A stretch of 64,000 bases of DNA from Chitinophagaceae bacterium DXS (GTDB taxonomy: Bacteria > Bacteroidota > Bacteroidia > Chitinophagales > Chitinophagaceae): assembly GCA_030345135.1 (NCBI GenBank), contig CP128386.1, positions 1,943,383-2,007,382 on the forward strand, written 5' to 3'. Each line of letters starts with the position of its first letter. Within the stretch, counting starts at the first letter, position 1. Below, in pieces: positions 1 through 7,668 of the stretch. The notes under the pieces were generated by a model. That model saw only the letters and a program-made list of their open reading frames with translations, was not told where the DNA came from and did no database searches. The position numbers and the translations under genes are program-made.

Positions 1-199
1 CACTGTTGGTCGAAGCCTCTTTGAACGCCCTGACCAGTCCCCGACTGGAAAATAACGCCAGTGTAACTTCAATACCCAGATCAGCCTGGAAAGAGCTGAT
101 ATTCTTTGTATTTAAAAATCCCTTCAGATAAGCTGTCGCCGGATAAGGCGTATTTAACTGCGTAAAAGGTGGTGTTATAAGAAAAACCGGAGTGCTCAA
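1..199 (-). CDS. B12-binding radical SAM protein, N-terminal fragment (cut by window edge)
   Basis: The minus strand from 199 to the window edge reads without a stop for 66 codons. Residues 6-26 (FLITPPFTQLNTPYPATAYLK, read as two halves around TQLNTPYP) match my memory of the start of Bacteroidota B12-binding domain radical SAM proteins. These use a cobalamin-binding Rossmann domain ahead of a 4Fe-4S radical SAM domain. The CxxxCxxC cluster would lie beyond the window, so the class cannot be confirmed here. No ATG is in frame near the start. I chose TTG at 199 because a TAnnTTTG promoter element lies at 218-225; the only other in-frame TTG (220) falls inside that element. Substrate unknown. 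Confidence 0.6.
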   Translation of the reverse strand, partial: MSTPVFLITPPFTQLNTPYPATAYLKGFLNTKNISSFQADLGIEVTLALFSSRGLVRAFKEASTNS

Positions 200-217
200 A
201 AGAAACTGTTTAAGCTG

Positions 218-225
218 CAAAAATA
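218..225 (-). promoter_or_regulatory. Bacteroidota -7 promoter element for the radical SAM gene
   Basis: The minus strand reads TATTTTTG, an exact match to the Bacteroidota -7 consensus TAnnTTTG. It lies about 19 bases upstream of the proposed TTG start. No clear -33 TTTG is found at the usual 18-21 base spacing, so this is a half-supported promoter. Confidence 0.45.
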
Positions 226-250
226 GTAATTCTACCACTAAGACCTGAAT

Positions 251-686
251 GCGCAAAGCGGCACAAAGGATTTAACCACGGAGGCACAGCGACAGGGCGA
301 AACACTAAGCTTTTTGCCACGAAGACTGGAAGGCGCAAAGGGGCACAAAGGATTTAACCACGGAGGCATGGCGACAGAGCGAAACACTAAGTTTTTTGCC
401 ACGACGGCGGGAAGGCGCAAAGAAGCACAAAGGATTCAACCACGGAGGCACGGCGACAGGGCGAAACACTAAGCTTTTTGCCACGAAGGCGGGAAGTCGC
501 AAAGAAGCACAAAGGATTTAACCACGGAGGCATGGCGACAGAGCGAAACACTAAGCTTTTTGCCACGAAGGCAGGAAGTTGCAAAGAAGCACAAAGGATT
601 TAACCACGGAGGCATGGCGACAGAGCGAAACGCTAAGTTTTTTGCCACGAAGGCGGGAAGGCGCAAAGGGGGCACAAAGAGTTTAG
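251..686. repeat. Tandem repeat, five 82-bp units plus partial ends
   Basis: The phrase CCACGGAGGCA recurs at 276, 358, 440, 522 and 604, an exact 82-base period. Each unit also carries a GCCACGAAGGC-like word, a GCAAAG word and GCACAAAGGATT. A partial unit precedes the first copy and another follows the last. Units differ at a few positions, such as GGCACAGCGACAGGG versus GGCATGGCGACAGAG. Because 82 is not a multiple of three, the open frames running through it on the minus strand change frame each unit and share one repeated peptide; they are not credible genes. The words resemble the widespread intergenic GTGCCTTTGTGCCTTCGTGG-type repeats of environmental bacteria. Confidence 0.9.
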
Positions 687-833
687 CCCTAAATTGAAAG
701 AATCCACATGTTCAATTATCCTGAATGAACTCAGCCGGGCAGGAAGTTTCAATTGTCTATTATTCTGCTACAAAGACCCGAAGATACAAAGGAGCATCAG
801 GAATACACAGCCGTTTTCGTTTGTCAACTAGAA

Positions 834-874
834 ACTTTGTGCAACTTCCTGGCTTTGCGCCTTCGTGGCAAAAG
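834..874 (-). repeat. Inverted single copy of the 82-bp repeat words
   Basis: This stretch is the reverse complement of part of a tandem unit: TTTGTGCAACTTCCTGGC followed by TTTGCGCCTTCGTGGCAAAA. It lies about 150 bases after the array in opposite orientation, so array and copy could form a large hairpin or recombine. Confidence 0.7.
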
Positions 875-883
875 CCAAAACAA

Positions 884-914
884 AAAAGCCTTGCAATTCA
901 AAATTACAAGGCTT
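884..914 (-). terminator. Rho-independent terminator after tRNA-Leu
   Basis: On the minus strand an AAGCCTTG / CAAGGCTT stem (arms at 907-914 and 886-893) is followed by a run of T. It begins about ten bases past the tRNA 3' end, as expected for a monocistronic tRNA transcript. Confidence 0.75.
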
Positions 915-923
915 CTTTTTGAG

Positions 924-1007
924 TGCCCAGGACTGGATTCGAACCAGCACATCCTTGCGGACGCTGCGACCTGAACACAGTGCGTCTACCAATTTCGCCA
1001 CCTGGGC
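924..1007 (-). tRNA. tRNA-Leu (anticodon CAG)
   Basis: The minus strand gives an 84-base class II tRNA. The acceptor stem GCCCAGG pairs with CCTGGGC, the D arm contains TTGGTAGACGC, the T arm contains GGTTCGAATCC, and a long variable arm is present. The anticodon stem CTGTG/CGCAG closes the loop TTCAGGT, which places CAG at positions 34-36 and therefore reads CUG leucine codons. The 3' CCA is not encoded and must be added by nucleotidyltransferase. Its own promoter (1019-1048) and terminator (884-914) flank it. Confidence 0.95.
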
Positions 1008-1018
1008 ATTCAGGGCTG

Positions 1019-1048
1019 CAAATATAGAGGAATCTTTATTTCCGCAAA
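1019..1048 (-). promoter_or_regulatory. Promoter of tRNA-Leu (TTTG-N18-TATATTTG)
   Basis: On the minus strand TTTG (1045-1048) is followed after 18 bases by TATATTTG (1019-1026). This fits the Bacteroidota sigma-A consensus and ends 11 bases before the tRNA 5' end. Confidence 0.75.
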
Positions 1049-1145
1049 ATAAATATTACAGATATCTAAAAAATATTCGACAACAATCTGTCGTATTATT
1101 GTGCAAACGAAACGTCATATAGAGATTTTTCCCTATTTCCGAGTT

Positions 1146-2771
1146 ATGAAACAATTGCTGTATTTTTTCTGCTTGCTTGCCTGTGTATTGCCAGGTTGTA
1201 CCGGCCCTGAAACAAATAAAATGCTGGCTGAGCTGACCGAGACAATTCAAAAAGCGCCTGTTTACGATTCAACAAAAAACAAAAGAATTGCGACCCTCCG
1301 ACAACAATTAGGAAATAGCAACAACGAACATTCCGACGCGATCTTTGATGTTTACAATAACCTGTATGAAGAATACAAAGTATTCAACTATGACTCTGCT
1401 TTTCTGTATGCCCACAAAATGAAAGACGTGGCAGTGTTGATGAACGATCATCCGCGCGGCGTCAGGGCCGACATTCAACTTTGCTTCGGTCTGCTTTCAT
1501 CCGGCATGTTCAAAGAAACGCTGGACGCTTTAAACAGGATCGACATTTCCGGCGTGTCCGATAGCATTAAGGCTGAGTATTACTCAGTGATGGGGAGATA
1601 TTACTATGACCTTGGTGATTATGCCAACGATAAAATACATACGCCTGTTTATGATAGCAGCGCAGGAAAATATATTGACTCTGCTTTGGTTCTTTGGAAG
1701 CCAGGTAGTTACCAGTTTGACTATTTTAAAGGACTAAAAGATCTCAAATCGGGTAACTCAAATGATGCAATCCGGCTGTTTCAGAATTTGCTGGCACAGC
1801 AAACACTCACACCCCACCAGCTGGCTATCACTGCATCCACGCTCAGCGACATTTATGTGCAACAGGGCCAAACAGAAAAAGCAATTAACCTATTGGTGCG
1901 TGCAACAATTGCCGATATACAATCATCCACGAAAGAAACTTCAGCAGCCTTCAATCTTGCGAATCTGCTGTATAAAAAAGGCGATGTGAAAAATGCTTTC
2001 GTTTGCATCAACAAGGCTATTACAGATGCAGTGTTTTACGGCGCCCGTCAGCGCAAGGTTCAGGTAAGCACCATCCTGCCATTAATCGAGTCGGAAAAGC
2101 TAAACCTGGTGGAAAGCCAAAAACAGCAACTTGTATTATATGCTGTTTTGGTAACAGTTCTGTTGATCGCCGTGGTTGGCCTTACTGTGGTTATTTTTCG
2201 CCAGATCAAAAAATTGAAGATTGCGCAAAAAACAATTTCTGAAGCGCATCTTAAAGAACGTGAAATCAACCAGCGCCTGTCAGATTTCAATCAATTATTA
2301 TCAGACTCCAACAAAATAAAGGAAGAGTATATCGGTTACTTTTTTGGTACCAACTCAGCTTTCTTTAGCCGGATCGAAAAGTTTAAAAAGAACCTTGAAC
2401 AAAAAATAGCCTACCGCAAAATAGATGATATTATCGCTGCAGTTAATAACATCAACCTTAAAAAGGAAAAAGAGGAACTATTGAAAAACTTCGACACTGT
2501 GTTCCTGAAACTGTTCCCCAATTTTGTGACCGAATTCAATGCCTTGTTTGCAGAACACGATTGGATCAGATTGAAAGAAAATGAATTACTGAATACTGAT
2601 CTGCGGATTTTTGCACTTATCCGGATGGGCGTGCACGATACAGACAAAATAGCAGAAATTTTGGAATATTCTGTTCATACCATTAATACCTATAAGACAA
2701 AAGTCAAGAACAAGTCAACCATTCCGAACGAAGAATTTGAAAAGCGAATCATGAAAATCAGAACGGTTTAA
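1146..2771 (+). CDS. DUF6377 transmembrane regulator with TPR-like sensor and C-terminal helix-turn-helix
   Basis: The protein has 541 residues from ATG 1146. I preferred this over an upstream in-frame start because it begins with a signal peptide and lipobox-like LPGC (cysteine about residue 18). Residues about 60-310 are helical and TPR-like (YYDLGDY, QQGQTEKAINLL, KKGDVKNAFVCINKAI). One membrane helix lies at about 328-351, followed by a charged coiled-coil stretch. The C terminus (about 490-525, with IAEILEYSVHTINTYKTKVKNKS-like spacing) resembles a LuxR/GerE-type helix-turn-helix. The family is known from Bacteroidota, often near SusC/SusD loci. I infer a one-component regulator that senses outside and binds DNA inside. 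It lies directly upstream of the GH97 gene, which may be a target. Confidence 0.75.
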   Translation: MKQLLYFFCLLACVLPGCTGPETNKMLAELTETIQKAPVYDSTKNKRIATLRQQLGNSNNEHSDAIFDVYNNLYEEYKVFNYDSAFLYAHKMKDVAVLMNDHPRGVRADIQLCFGLLSSGMFKETLDALNRIDISGVSDSIKAEYYSVMGRYYYDLGDYANDKIHTPVYDSSAGKYIDSALVLWKPGSYQFDYFKGLKDLKSGNSNDAIRLFQNLLAQQTLTPHQLAITASTLSDIYVQQGQTEKAINLLVRATIADIQSSTKETSAAFNLANLLYKKGDVKNAFVCINKAITDAVFYGARQRKVQVSTILPLIESEKLNLVESQKQQLVLYAVLVTVLLIAVVGLTVVIFRQIKKLKIAQKTISEAHLKEREINQRLSDFNQLLSDSNKIKEEYIGYFFGTNSAFFSRIEKFKKNLEQKIAYRKIDDIIAAVNNINLKKEKEELLKNFDTVFLKLFPNFVTEFNALFAEHDWIRLKENELLNTDLRIFALIRMGVHDTDKIAEILEYSVHTINTYKTKVKNKSTIPNEEFEKRIMKIRTV

Positions 2772-3308
2772 GATCAGAACGGGGACTGAAAAAAACACTA
2801 TTTAAAGCTATAATAGTCAAAAATCCTTTAATTCGCATTATATATAAATTATTTTAAACTAACTACAATTATTTGAATATCAACATTGTAGAATTATAAA
2901 ATCCGCGCGATCACCTGATTTTCATTATACATCACGTTTATTAGTTGCACTTCGCGATTATATTCTTTTCTTTTGGTTGGTAAATGAGAACGATGCTTCT
3001 GAGGATTTGTCCGGCTACACAATTGTAGTAACATTTCCCGGAAAAAATGCTTGCATAAATGAATAACCGTTATGGCTTTATGTTGTTGACTGCTGTTTTT
3101 TCAGTTCACATGAAGGCCCCGATGATCCACAGCAAATACCCCATCGATTCCAATTACAAACACTGACAACAAATACGAAAACCGACCGACTCACAGGTAA
3201 AGGGGTTGCCCAGTTTGCCGGGTAGACTCCACCTGTGGAATCGGAATTGGTTCGCAAAATATTCGACAAACGCCAGTGAAGTATCAAAAATAAATTCTAA
3301 AGAAGAAT
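2772..3308. other. 537-bp AT-rich intergenic region before GH97
   Basis: No credible gene is seen. The only longer frame (minus strand, about 3078-3287) is rich in Cys, Trp and Ser and has no family resemblance. A 7-bp inverted pair CACAGGT / ACCTGTG (3192-3198 and 3231-3237) lies about 75 bases before the GH97 start and could be an operator. No TAnnTTTG with a correctly spaced TTTG was found. Confidence 0.4.
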
Positions 3309-5423
3309 ATGTTCATTAAACAAACGATCATCTGCTTGCTGCTTCTTCCGGCGTTTCTGATATGCGGGGGACAGCAAAAGCAAACAGTTGAAATGAACAA
3401 AATAAAACTGTTATTCTCAATTGACGGAGAAGGACGGCCGGAATACGAAGTTTTTTTCCAGGACAAACAGGTTGTACAACCTTCCCGCCTTGGCTTTGTA
3501 CTGCAGGAGGACAGTGCTTTTTACAGAGATTTTGAACTGGTGGGAACAGAACGTGCGACATTTGATCAAACCTGGCAACCTGTTTGGGGTGAAACCAAAA
3601 ATATCCGCAACCACTATAACGAGATGACAATCCACCTAAGAAGAAAAGCCAATCCTTCTCTCCTGCTGGATCTTGTTTTTCGTGTATTTGAAGATGGTGT
3701 GGGCTTCCGTTACCGTTTTCCCAAGCAAGCCAACCTCACTTATTTTGTGGTAAAGAATGAACTTACACAGTTCAACATGACCGGCGATCACAATACATTT
3801 TGGATCCCCGGGGATTATGACACGAATGAATATTCTTACACGCTTTCCAAACTAAGCGCAGTAGACAATAAAGAGCTGGTAGAAAAATCGACCGACATTG
3901 CCGTACGTGTTGCTCCTGACCCTTATGCCGTGCAAACTCCGTTAATGATGAAAACAGCTAACGGGGTGTACATTAATGTACATGAAGCGGCATTGCTGAA
4001 CTATCCCGCCATGCAGTTGCATGTTGACAGAGCCACTTATTCATTATCGTCCAGCCTGGTGCCGGATGCAGTTGGCAACAAAGCTTACCTGCATGCACCT
4101 TTCAGCACGCCATGGAGGACGATTATTATAAGTGACAAAGCAACGGACATCCTCGCATCCAAAACTGTTCTCAACCTGAACGAACCCTCAAAAATTCAAA
4201 ACACATCATGGATAAAACCCATGAAATTCGTAGGCGTATGGTGGGAAATGCAGATCGGTAAAAGCACCTGGAGCTATTCAGATTTTGCGGACAGCACTGA
4301 TGCCCAGGGCCGCCCCATCCCGAATAACCGTCACGGAGCAACCACGGCTAATGTAAAACGTTATATTGATTTTGCAGCAAAAAATGGCATCCGGGGTGTG
4401 CTGGTGGAAGGCTGGAACACCGGCTGGGAAGACTGGTTTGGTAAATGGAAGGAAGATGTGTTTGATTTTGTTACTCCCTATCCGGATTTTGACATTAATG
4501 AAGTGATGAGCTATGCAAAATCAAAAGGTGTTAGCATTATCATGCACAACGAAACATCGGGATCTGCCACCAATTATGAAAGAAGATTGGATACTGCCTT
4601 CCGTTTTATGAAAGAGCATGGCTACAACTCTGTAAAAACAGGTTATGTAGGAAAGATCATACCGCGCGGTGAACATCATGACGGGCAGTGGATGATCAAC
4701 CATTACACACGTGTTGCTGAAAAAGGAGCGCAATACCAGGTGATGATAGATGTGCATGAACCTATGCGACCAACAGGCCTGCAGCGTACTTATCCTAACT
4801 GGATGGCTTCAGAAGCTGCAAGAGGAAATGAATATAACGGGTTCAGCGTTGGTAATGCACCATCGCATGAAACTATATTGCCATTCACAAGATTAATGGG
4901 TGGCCCGATGGATTATACGCCTGGCATTTTTAAGATACAGGGATACTCGAATGTGCCCGGCAGACAGGTCCATTCAACACTTGCCAAACAGCTGGCCTTG
5001 TATGTAACGTTATACAGCCCTTTGCAAATGGCTGCCGATCTTATTGAGAATTATGAAACGCATATGGATGCATTTCGTTTTATAAAAGATGTTCCGGTTG
5101 ATTGGGATGACACCAAAATTATAAATGCTGAGCCCGGTGAATATCTCACTATCGCACGCAAGGAAAAGAACAAAAACAACTGGTTTGCAGGTGCAATAAC
5201 AAATGAAAATAAACGGACGGCAACTATACCACTTTCCTTTTTGGATAAAGGGAAAAAATACACTGCAACAGTTTATGCGGACGCGCCAAATGCCGATTGG
5301 AAGAATAATCCGGAAGCGTACACCATCAGCAGCCAAACTGTAACAAGCGAAACAGTGCTCTCGATACCGCTTGCTGCCGGTGGCGGTGCTGCCATAAGTA
5401 TTATGGCGCCTGATGGAAAATAA
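3309..5423 (+). CDS. Glycoside hydrolase family 97, SusB-like alpha-glucosidase type
   Basis: The protein has 704 residues and an N-terminal signal peptide (MFIKQTIICLLLLPAFLICG), so it is probably periplasmic. It shows the GH97 layout: N-terminal beta-sandwich (about 30-290), TIM-barrel (about 300-580) starting at KFVGVWWEMQIG, and a C-terminal beta domain. Glutamates at 415 (MHNETSG), 484 (DVHEPMRPTG) and 508 (ARGNEY) keep the 69- and 24-residue spacing of SusB Glu439, Glu508 and Glu532; Glu174 fits SusB Glu194. This places it with the inverting, calcium-dependent alpha-glucosidase subgroup rather than the retaining alpha-galactosidases. Exact substrate is not readable. It lies between the DUF6377 regulator and the sigma factor gene and has its own terminator. 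Confidence 0.9.
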   Translation: MFIKQTIICLLLLPAFLICGGQQKQTVEMNKIKLLFSIDGEGRPEYEVFFQDKQVVQPSRLGFVLQEDSAFYRDFELVGTERATFDQTWQPVWGETKNIRNHYNEMTIHLRRKANPSLLLDLVFRVFEDGVGFRYRFPKQANLTYFVVKNELTQFNMTGDHNTFWIPGDYDTNEYSYTLSKLSAVDNKELVEKSTDIAVRVAPDPYAVQTPLMMKTANGVYINVHEAALLNYPAMQLHVDRATYSLSSSLVPDAVGNKAYLHAPFSTPWRTIIISDKATDILASKTVLNLNEPSKIQNTSWIKPMKFVGVWWEMQIGKSTWSYSDFADSTDAQGRPIPNNRHGATTANVKRYIDFAAKNGIRGVLVEGWNTGWEDWFGKWKEDVFDFVTPYPDFDINEVMSYAKSKGVSIIMHNETSGSATNYERRLDTAFRFMKEHGYNSVKTGYVGKIIPRGEHHDGQWMINHYTRVAEKGAQYQVMIDVHEPMRPTGLQRTYPNWMASEAARGNEYNGFSVGNAPSHETILPFTRLMGGPMDYTPGIFKIQGYSNVPGRQVHSTLAKQLALYVTLYSPLQMAADLIENYETHMDAFRFIKDVPVDWDDTKIINAEPGEYLTIARKEKNKNNWFAGAITNENKRTATIPLSFLDKGKKYTATVYADAPNADWKNNPEAYTISSQTVTSETVLSIPLAAGGGAAISIMAPDGK

Positions 5424-5452
5424 TTTCAATCAGTAATAATGGGTAAGACAAG

Positions 5453-5484
5453 GAACAGGGGCGATGCCTTTGTTCTTTTTTATT
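5453..5484 (+). terminator. Rho-independent terminator after GH97
   Basis: A hairpin GAACAGGGGC-GAT-GCCTTTGTTC (with two G-T pairs) at 5453-5475 is followed by TTTTTTAT. It lies 30 bases after the GH97 stop. The rest of the gap to 5790 is AT-rich and shows no gene or convincing promoter. Confidence 0.75.
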
Positions 5485-5790
5485 TGATGATAATATCGCC
5501 CAACAGACTTATAAGTTAAAACTCATGTTTATCTAATAAAGGTTTTTCCCTAACCTGGTCTATATGAGCATCCTGCTTCTGTCCGGAAAAAGAATCGCCA
5601 AAAGCTCAGCTGGAGGGTAAGCTATTCTTCTAAATCAGGTGAAAAGTTTGAGCAAATCCATCGAAAAAAATTATCCCGACGGAATTTCAAACTATACTTA
5701 TATTTACAACGTAAACGATTGCGGAGCCAAAATCAGACTGTAACCAATGGCCACTGACGCTGGCAGCATCCCCAAAACAAGTATGTGTAC

Positions 5791-6390
5791 ATGAATAGCA
5801 GCAACGTACCATATACCATTATTGCATTGCCTAACGAAAAAAGACTTCTTTCGGAAATTGCAGCGGGTGATGAATATGCATTCCGTGAAATCTTTGATTA
5901 TTACAGGAAACCTATATATGCTTATGCCATGCACCTGCTTAAAAATGAGGTACTGGCGGATGAGATCATACAGGATGTTTTCCTGAAAGTGTGGCTGCAG
6001 CGCGATCAACTTAATGGCATTCTACATTTCAGGGGATGGCTGTATACCGTTGCGAGGAACAAAATGATAGATGCGCTCAAGTTCCAGATGCGCGAAAACA
6101 CTTTCAAAAACGCGGTTCCGTTAACAGTTGTCACGAATGAAACAGAGGAGCTGTTATTGGCAAGGGAATATGACCACCTTGTTGATGAAGCCATCGATAC
6201 ACTTTCACCCAAACAACAACTCATTTACAATTTAAGCCGCAAAAAAGGCCTGAAACACGAGGAAATAGCCAGCCAGCTTAATATCTCAACCAATACCGTT
6301 AAAACACATCTGGTACAGGCATTACGCGCGATGAGGAAACATTTGCTGCCACATTTGCATCTTGCAGTCATTTCATTATATCTTTTCTAA
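5791..6390 (+). CDS. ECF RNA polymerase sigma factor, Bacteroidota SusC/D-associated type
   Basis: The protein has about 199 residues. Region 2 is clear at about 20-85 (FREIFDYYRKPIYAYA, ADEIIQDVFLKVW, FRGWLYTVARNKMIDALK). Region 4 follows at about 130-185 (LSPKQQLIYNLSRKKGLKHEEIA and ISTNTVKTHLVQAL). ATG 5791 was chosen; GTG 5785 is two codons upstream in the same frame. With the FecR-type gene and susC/susD downstream it forms the familiar trans-envelope relay: substrate binding at SusC releases this sigma factor, which then transcribes the susC operon. Confidence 0.9.
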   Translation: MNSSNVPYTIIALPNEKRLLSEIAAGDEYAFREIFDYYRKPIYAYAMHLLKNEVLADEIIQDVFLKVWLQRDQLNGILHFRGWLYTVARNKMIDALKFQMRENTFKNAVPLTVVTNETEELLLAREYDHLVDEAIDTLSPKQQLIYNLSRKKGLKHEEIASQLNISTNTVKTHLVQALRAMRKHLLPHLHLAVISLYLF

Positions 6391-6517
6391 GTGCACAGCA
6401 TTTTTCAAAAAAAATTTTACCTGCCCTACTCCTATCCTCTCTCTCCGTCGTCATTATGATGTAAAGGCCTCAAAACAGAATGCCGGTCTTTCAAACTGAT
6501 TTCTCAAATAACCGAAA

Positions 6518-7504
6518 ATGCAACCTAAACGACTCAAGTATTTGTATGACCGTTATGTTTCCGGCAGAATAACTTCTGCTGAATACAACGAATTGTCAGA
6601 ATACATCACCCAAAATCAAACGGAAGAACAGCTTCATGACCTGATAAAGGAAACCTGGAACACTACGCCTTTGTACAAACAATCAGACGACAAGGCGGAT
6701 GAAATATTCCGGAATATATTATCACATGGAGAATTAGCAATTCCGAAACCGCGACGCGTACAAGTTATGCTGAAACGCTTTGCTGTAGCAGCTTCCATCG
6801 CAGTTCTGGCAGGTTTAGGTTGGTATTTTATCAACAAGGAGCAGGCAGCCACTCCTCGTCCTTCAAAGAATATTATGGCTGCTGCCCAATCACAGAATCG
6901 CCGGTATATTCAGCTTCCGGATGGGAGCCGTGTAGTACTTAACCACGGCTCAACCTTAACCTGGTCGCCCGCTTTCAATGGAAAAACGAGAGAAGTTTAC
7001 CTGACCGGCGAAGGGTATTTTGACATTCAGCATCTTGAAAATAAACCCTTTATCGTACATACGGGATCTGTTGCAACTACTGTACTGGGTACAGCTTTCA
7101 ACATTAATGCCTATCAAAAGAATATTATAGTTACTGTAACCCGGGGAAAAGTGAAAGTTGAAAACAACCATCACCCTGTAGCCATCATTACACCTAATCA
7201 ACAAGTGACTGTAAACGCTGACGAAAACGCCAGTGTAAAACAGACAGTTAACGCAGATAAAGCGGTTGAATGGAAACAGAAAGAATTGATCTTTGACGAC
7301 CTGCCGATGGAAGAAATAGCGGTGGCGCTGGAAATGCAGTACAACGTATCATTCTCTTTTACAGACACAGCTCTAAAACAAAAGCATGTGACCGTAATTT
7401 TTCACAACAACGAAACGCTTGATGAAATGCTGAATGTAATTACTAAAGTAAACGGCATGCATTACGCCAGGAAAGGAAACGAAATAATAATAACTCCCAA
7501 TTAA
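6518..7504 (+). CDS. FecR-family anti-sigma factor
   Basis: The protein has 328 residues. A cytoplasmic N-terminal region (about 1-85) would bind the sigma factor. A single membrane helix follows (about 88-107, RFAVAASIAVLAGLGWYFI). Next come a periplasmic FecR domain (about 120-215, with RRYIQLPDGSRVVLNHGSTL and VATTVLGTAFNI) and a C-terminal DUF4974-type domain (about 255-325) that normally contacts the SusC STN domain. It lies 127 bases after the sigma gene and 164 bases before susC, fitting the sigma/anti-sigma/SusC order. Confidence 0.92.
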   Translation: MQPKRLKYLYDRYVSGRITSAEYNELSEYITQNQTEEQLHDLIKETWNTTPLYKQSDDKADEIFRNILSHGELAIPKPRRVQVMLKRFAVAASIAVLAGLGWYFINKEQAATPRPSKNIMAAAQSQNRRYIQLPDGSRVVLNHGSTLTWSPAFNGKTREVYLTGEGYFDIQHLENKPFIVHTGSVATTVLGTAFNINAYQKNIIVTVTRGKVKVENNHHPVAIITPNQQVTVNADENASVKQTVNADKAVEWKQKELIFDDLPMEEIAVALEMQYNVSFSFTDTALKQKHVTVIFHNNETLDEMLNVITKVNGMHYARKGNEIIITPN

Positions 7505-7563
7505 AAGCCTGCTATAAAACAGAAAATATGAACTACAATCACTCTCCTTAAAACCACCAACAA

Positions 7564-7626
7564 AAAACCGCTTTGGAGTCGAGGCCAAAACGGTTTTGCG
7601 ATCCTTCGGCCATGGATGGCCGGAGG
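7564..7626 (+). promoter_or_regulatory. Two strong hairpins in the susC leader
   Basis: Hairpin one (7564-7597) is AAAACCG-c-TTTGG / CCAAA-a-CGGTTTT with an 8-base loop, and ends in TTTT. Hairpin two (7603-7626) is an 11-pair stem, CCTTCGGCCAT against ATGGCCGGAGG with one G-T pair and a two-base tip. Both lie between the anti-sigma stop and the susC start. Hairpin one could terminate or attenuate readthrough; hairpin two could stabilise the susC mRNA. The structures are seen directly; the roles are inferred. Confidence 0.6.
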
Positions 7627-7668
7627 CGATTTAAACAATTTCGCCAAACTATTTAAACAATCAAATTT

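Noticed and set aside
238-675. Four overlapping minus-strand frames of 60-68 residues
   Set aside because: They all read through the 82-bp tandem repeat, share one repeated peptide and switch frame each unit; they are repeat artefacts.
251-686. Possible CRISPR array
   Set aside because: The period is fixed at 82 bases with no unique spacers; the whole unit repeats, so it is a simple tandem array, and no cas genes are present.
3078-3287. 69-residue minus-strand frame upstream of GH97
   Set aside because: No start context, unusual Cys/Trp/Ser content and no family resemblance; treated as non-coding.
5010-5429. 139-residue minus-strand frame
   Set aside because: It is antisense to the C-terminal part of GH97 and Cys-rich without any recognised motif.
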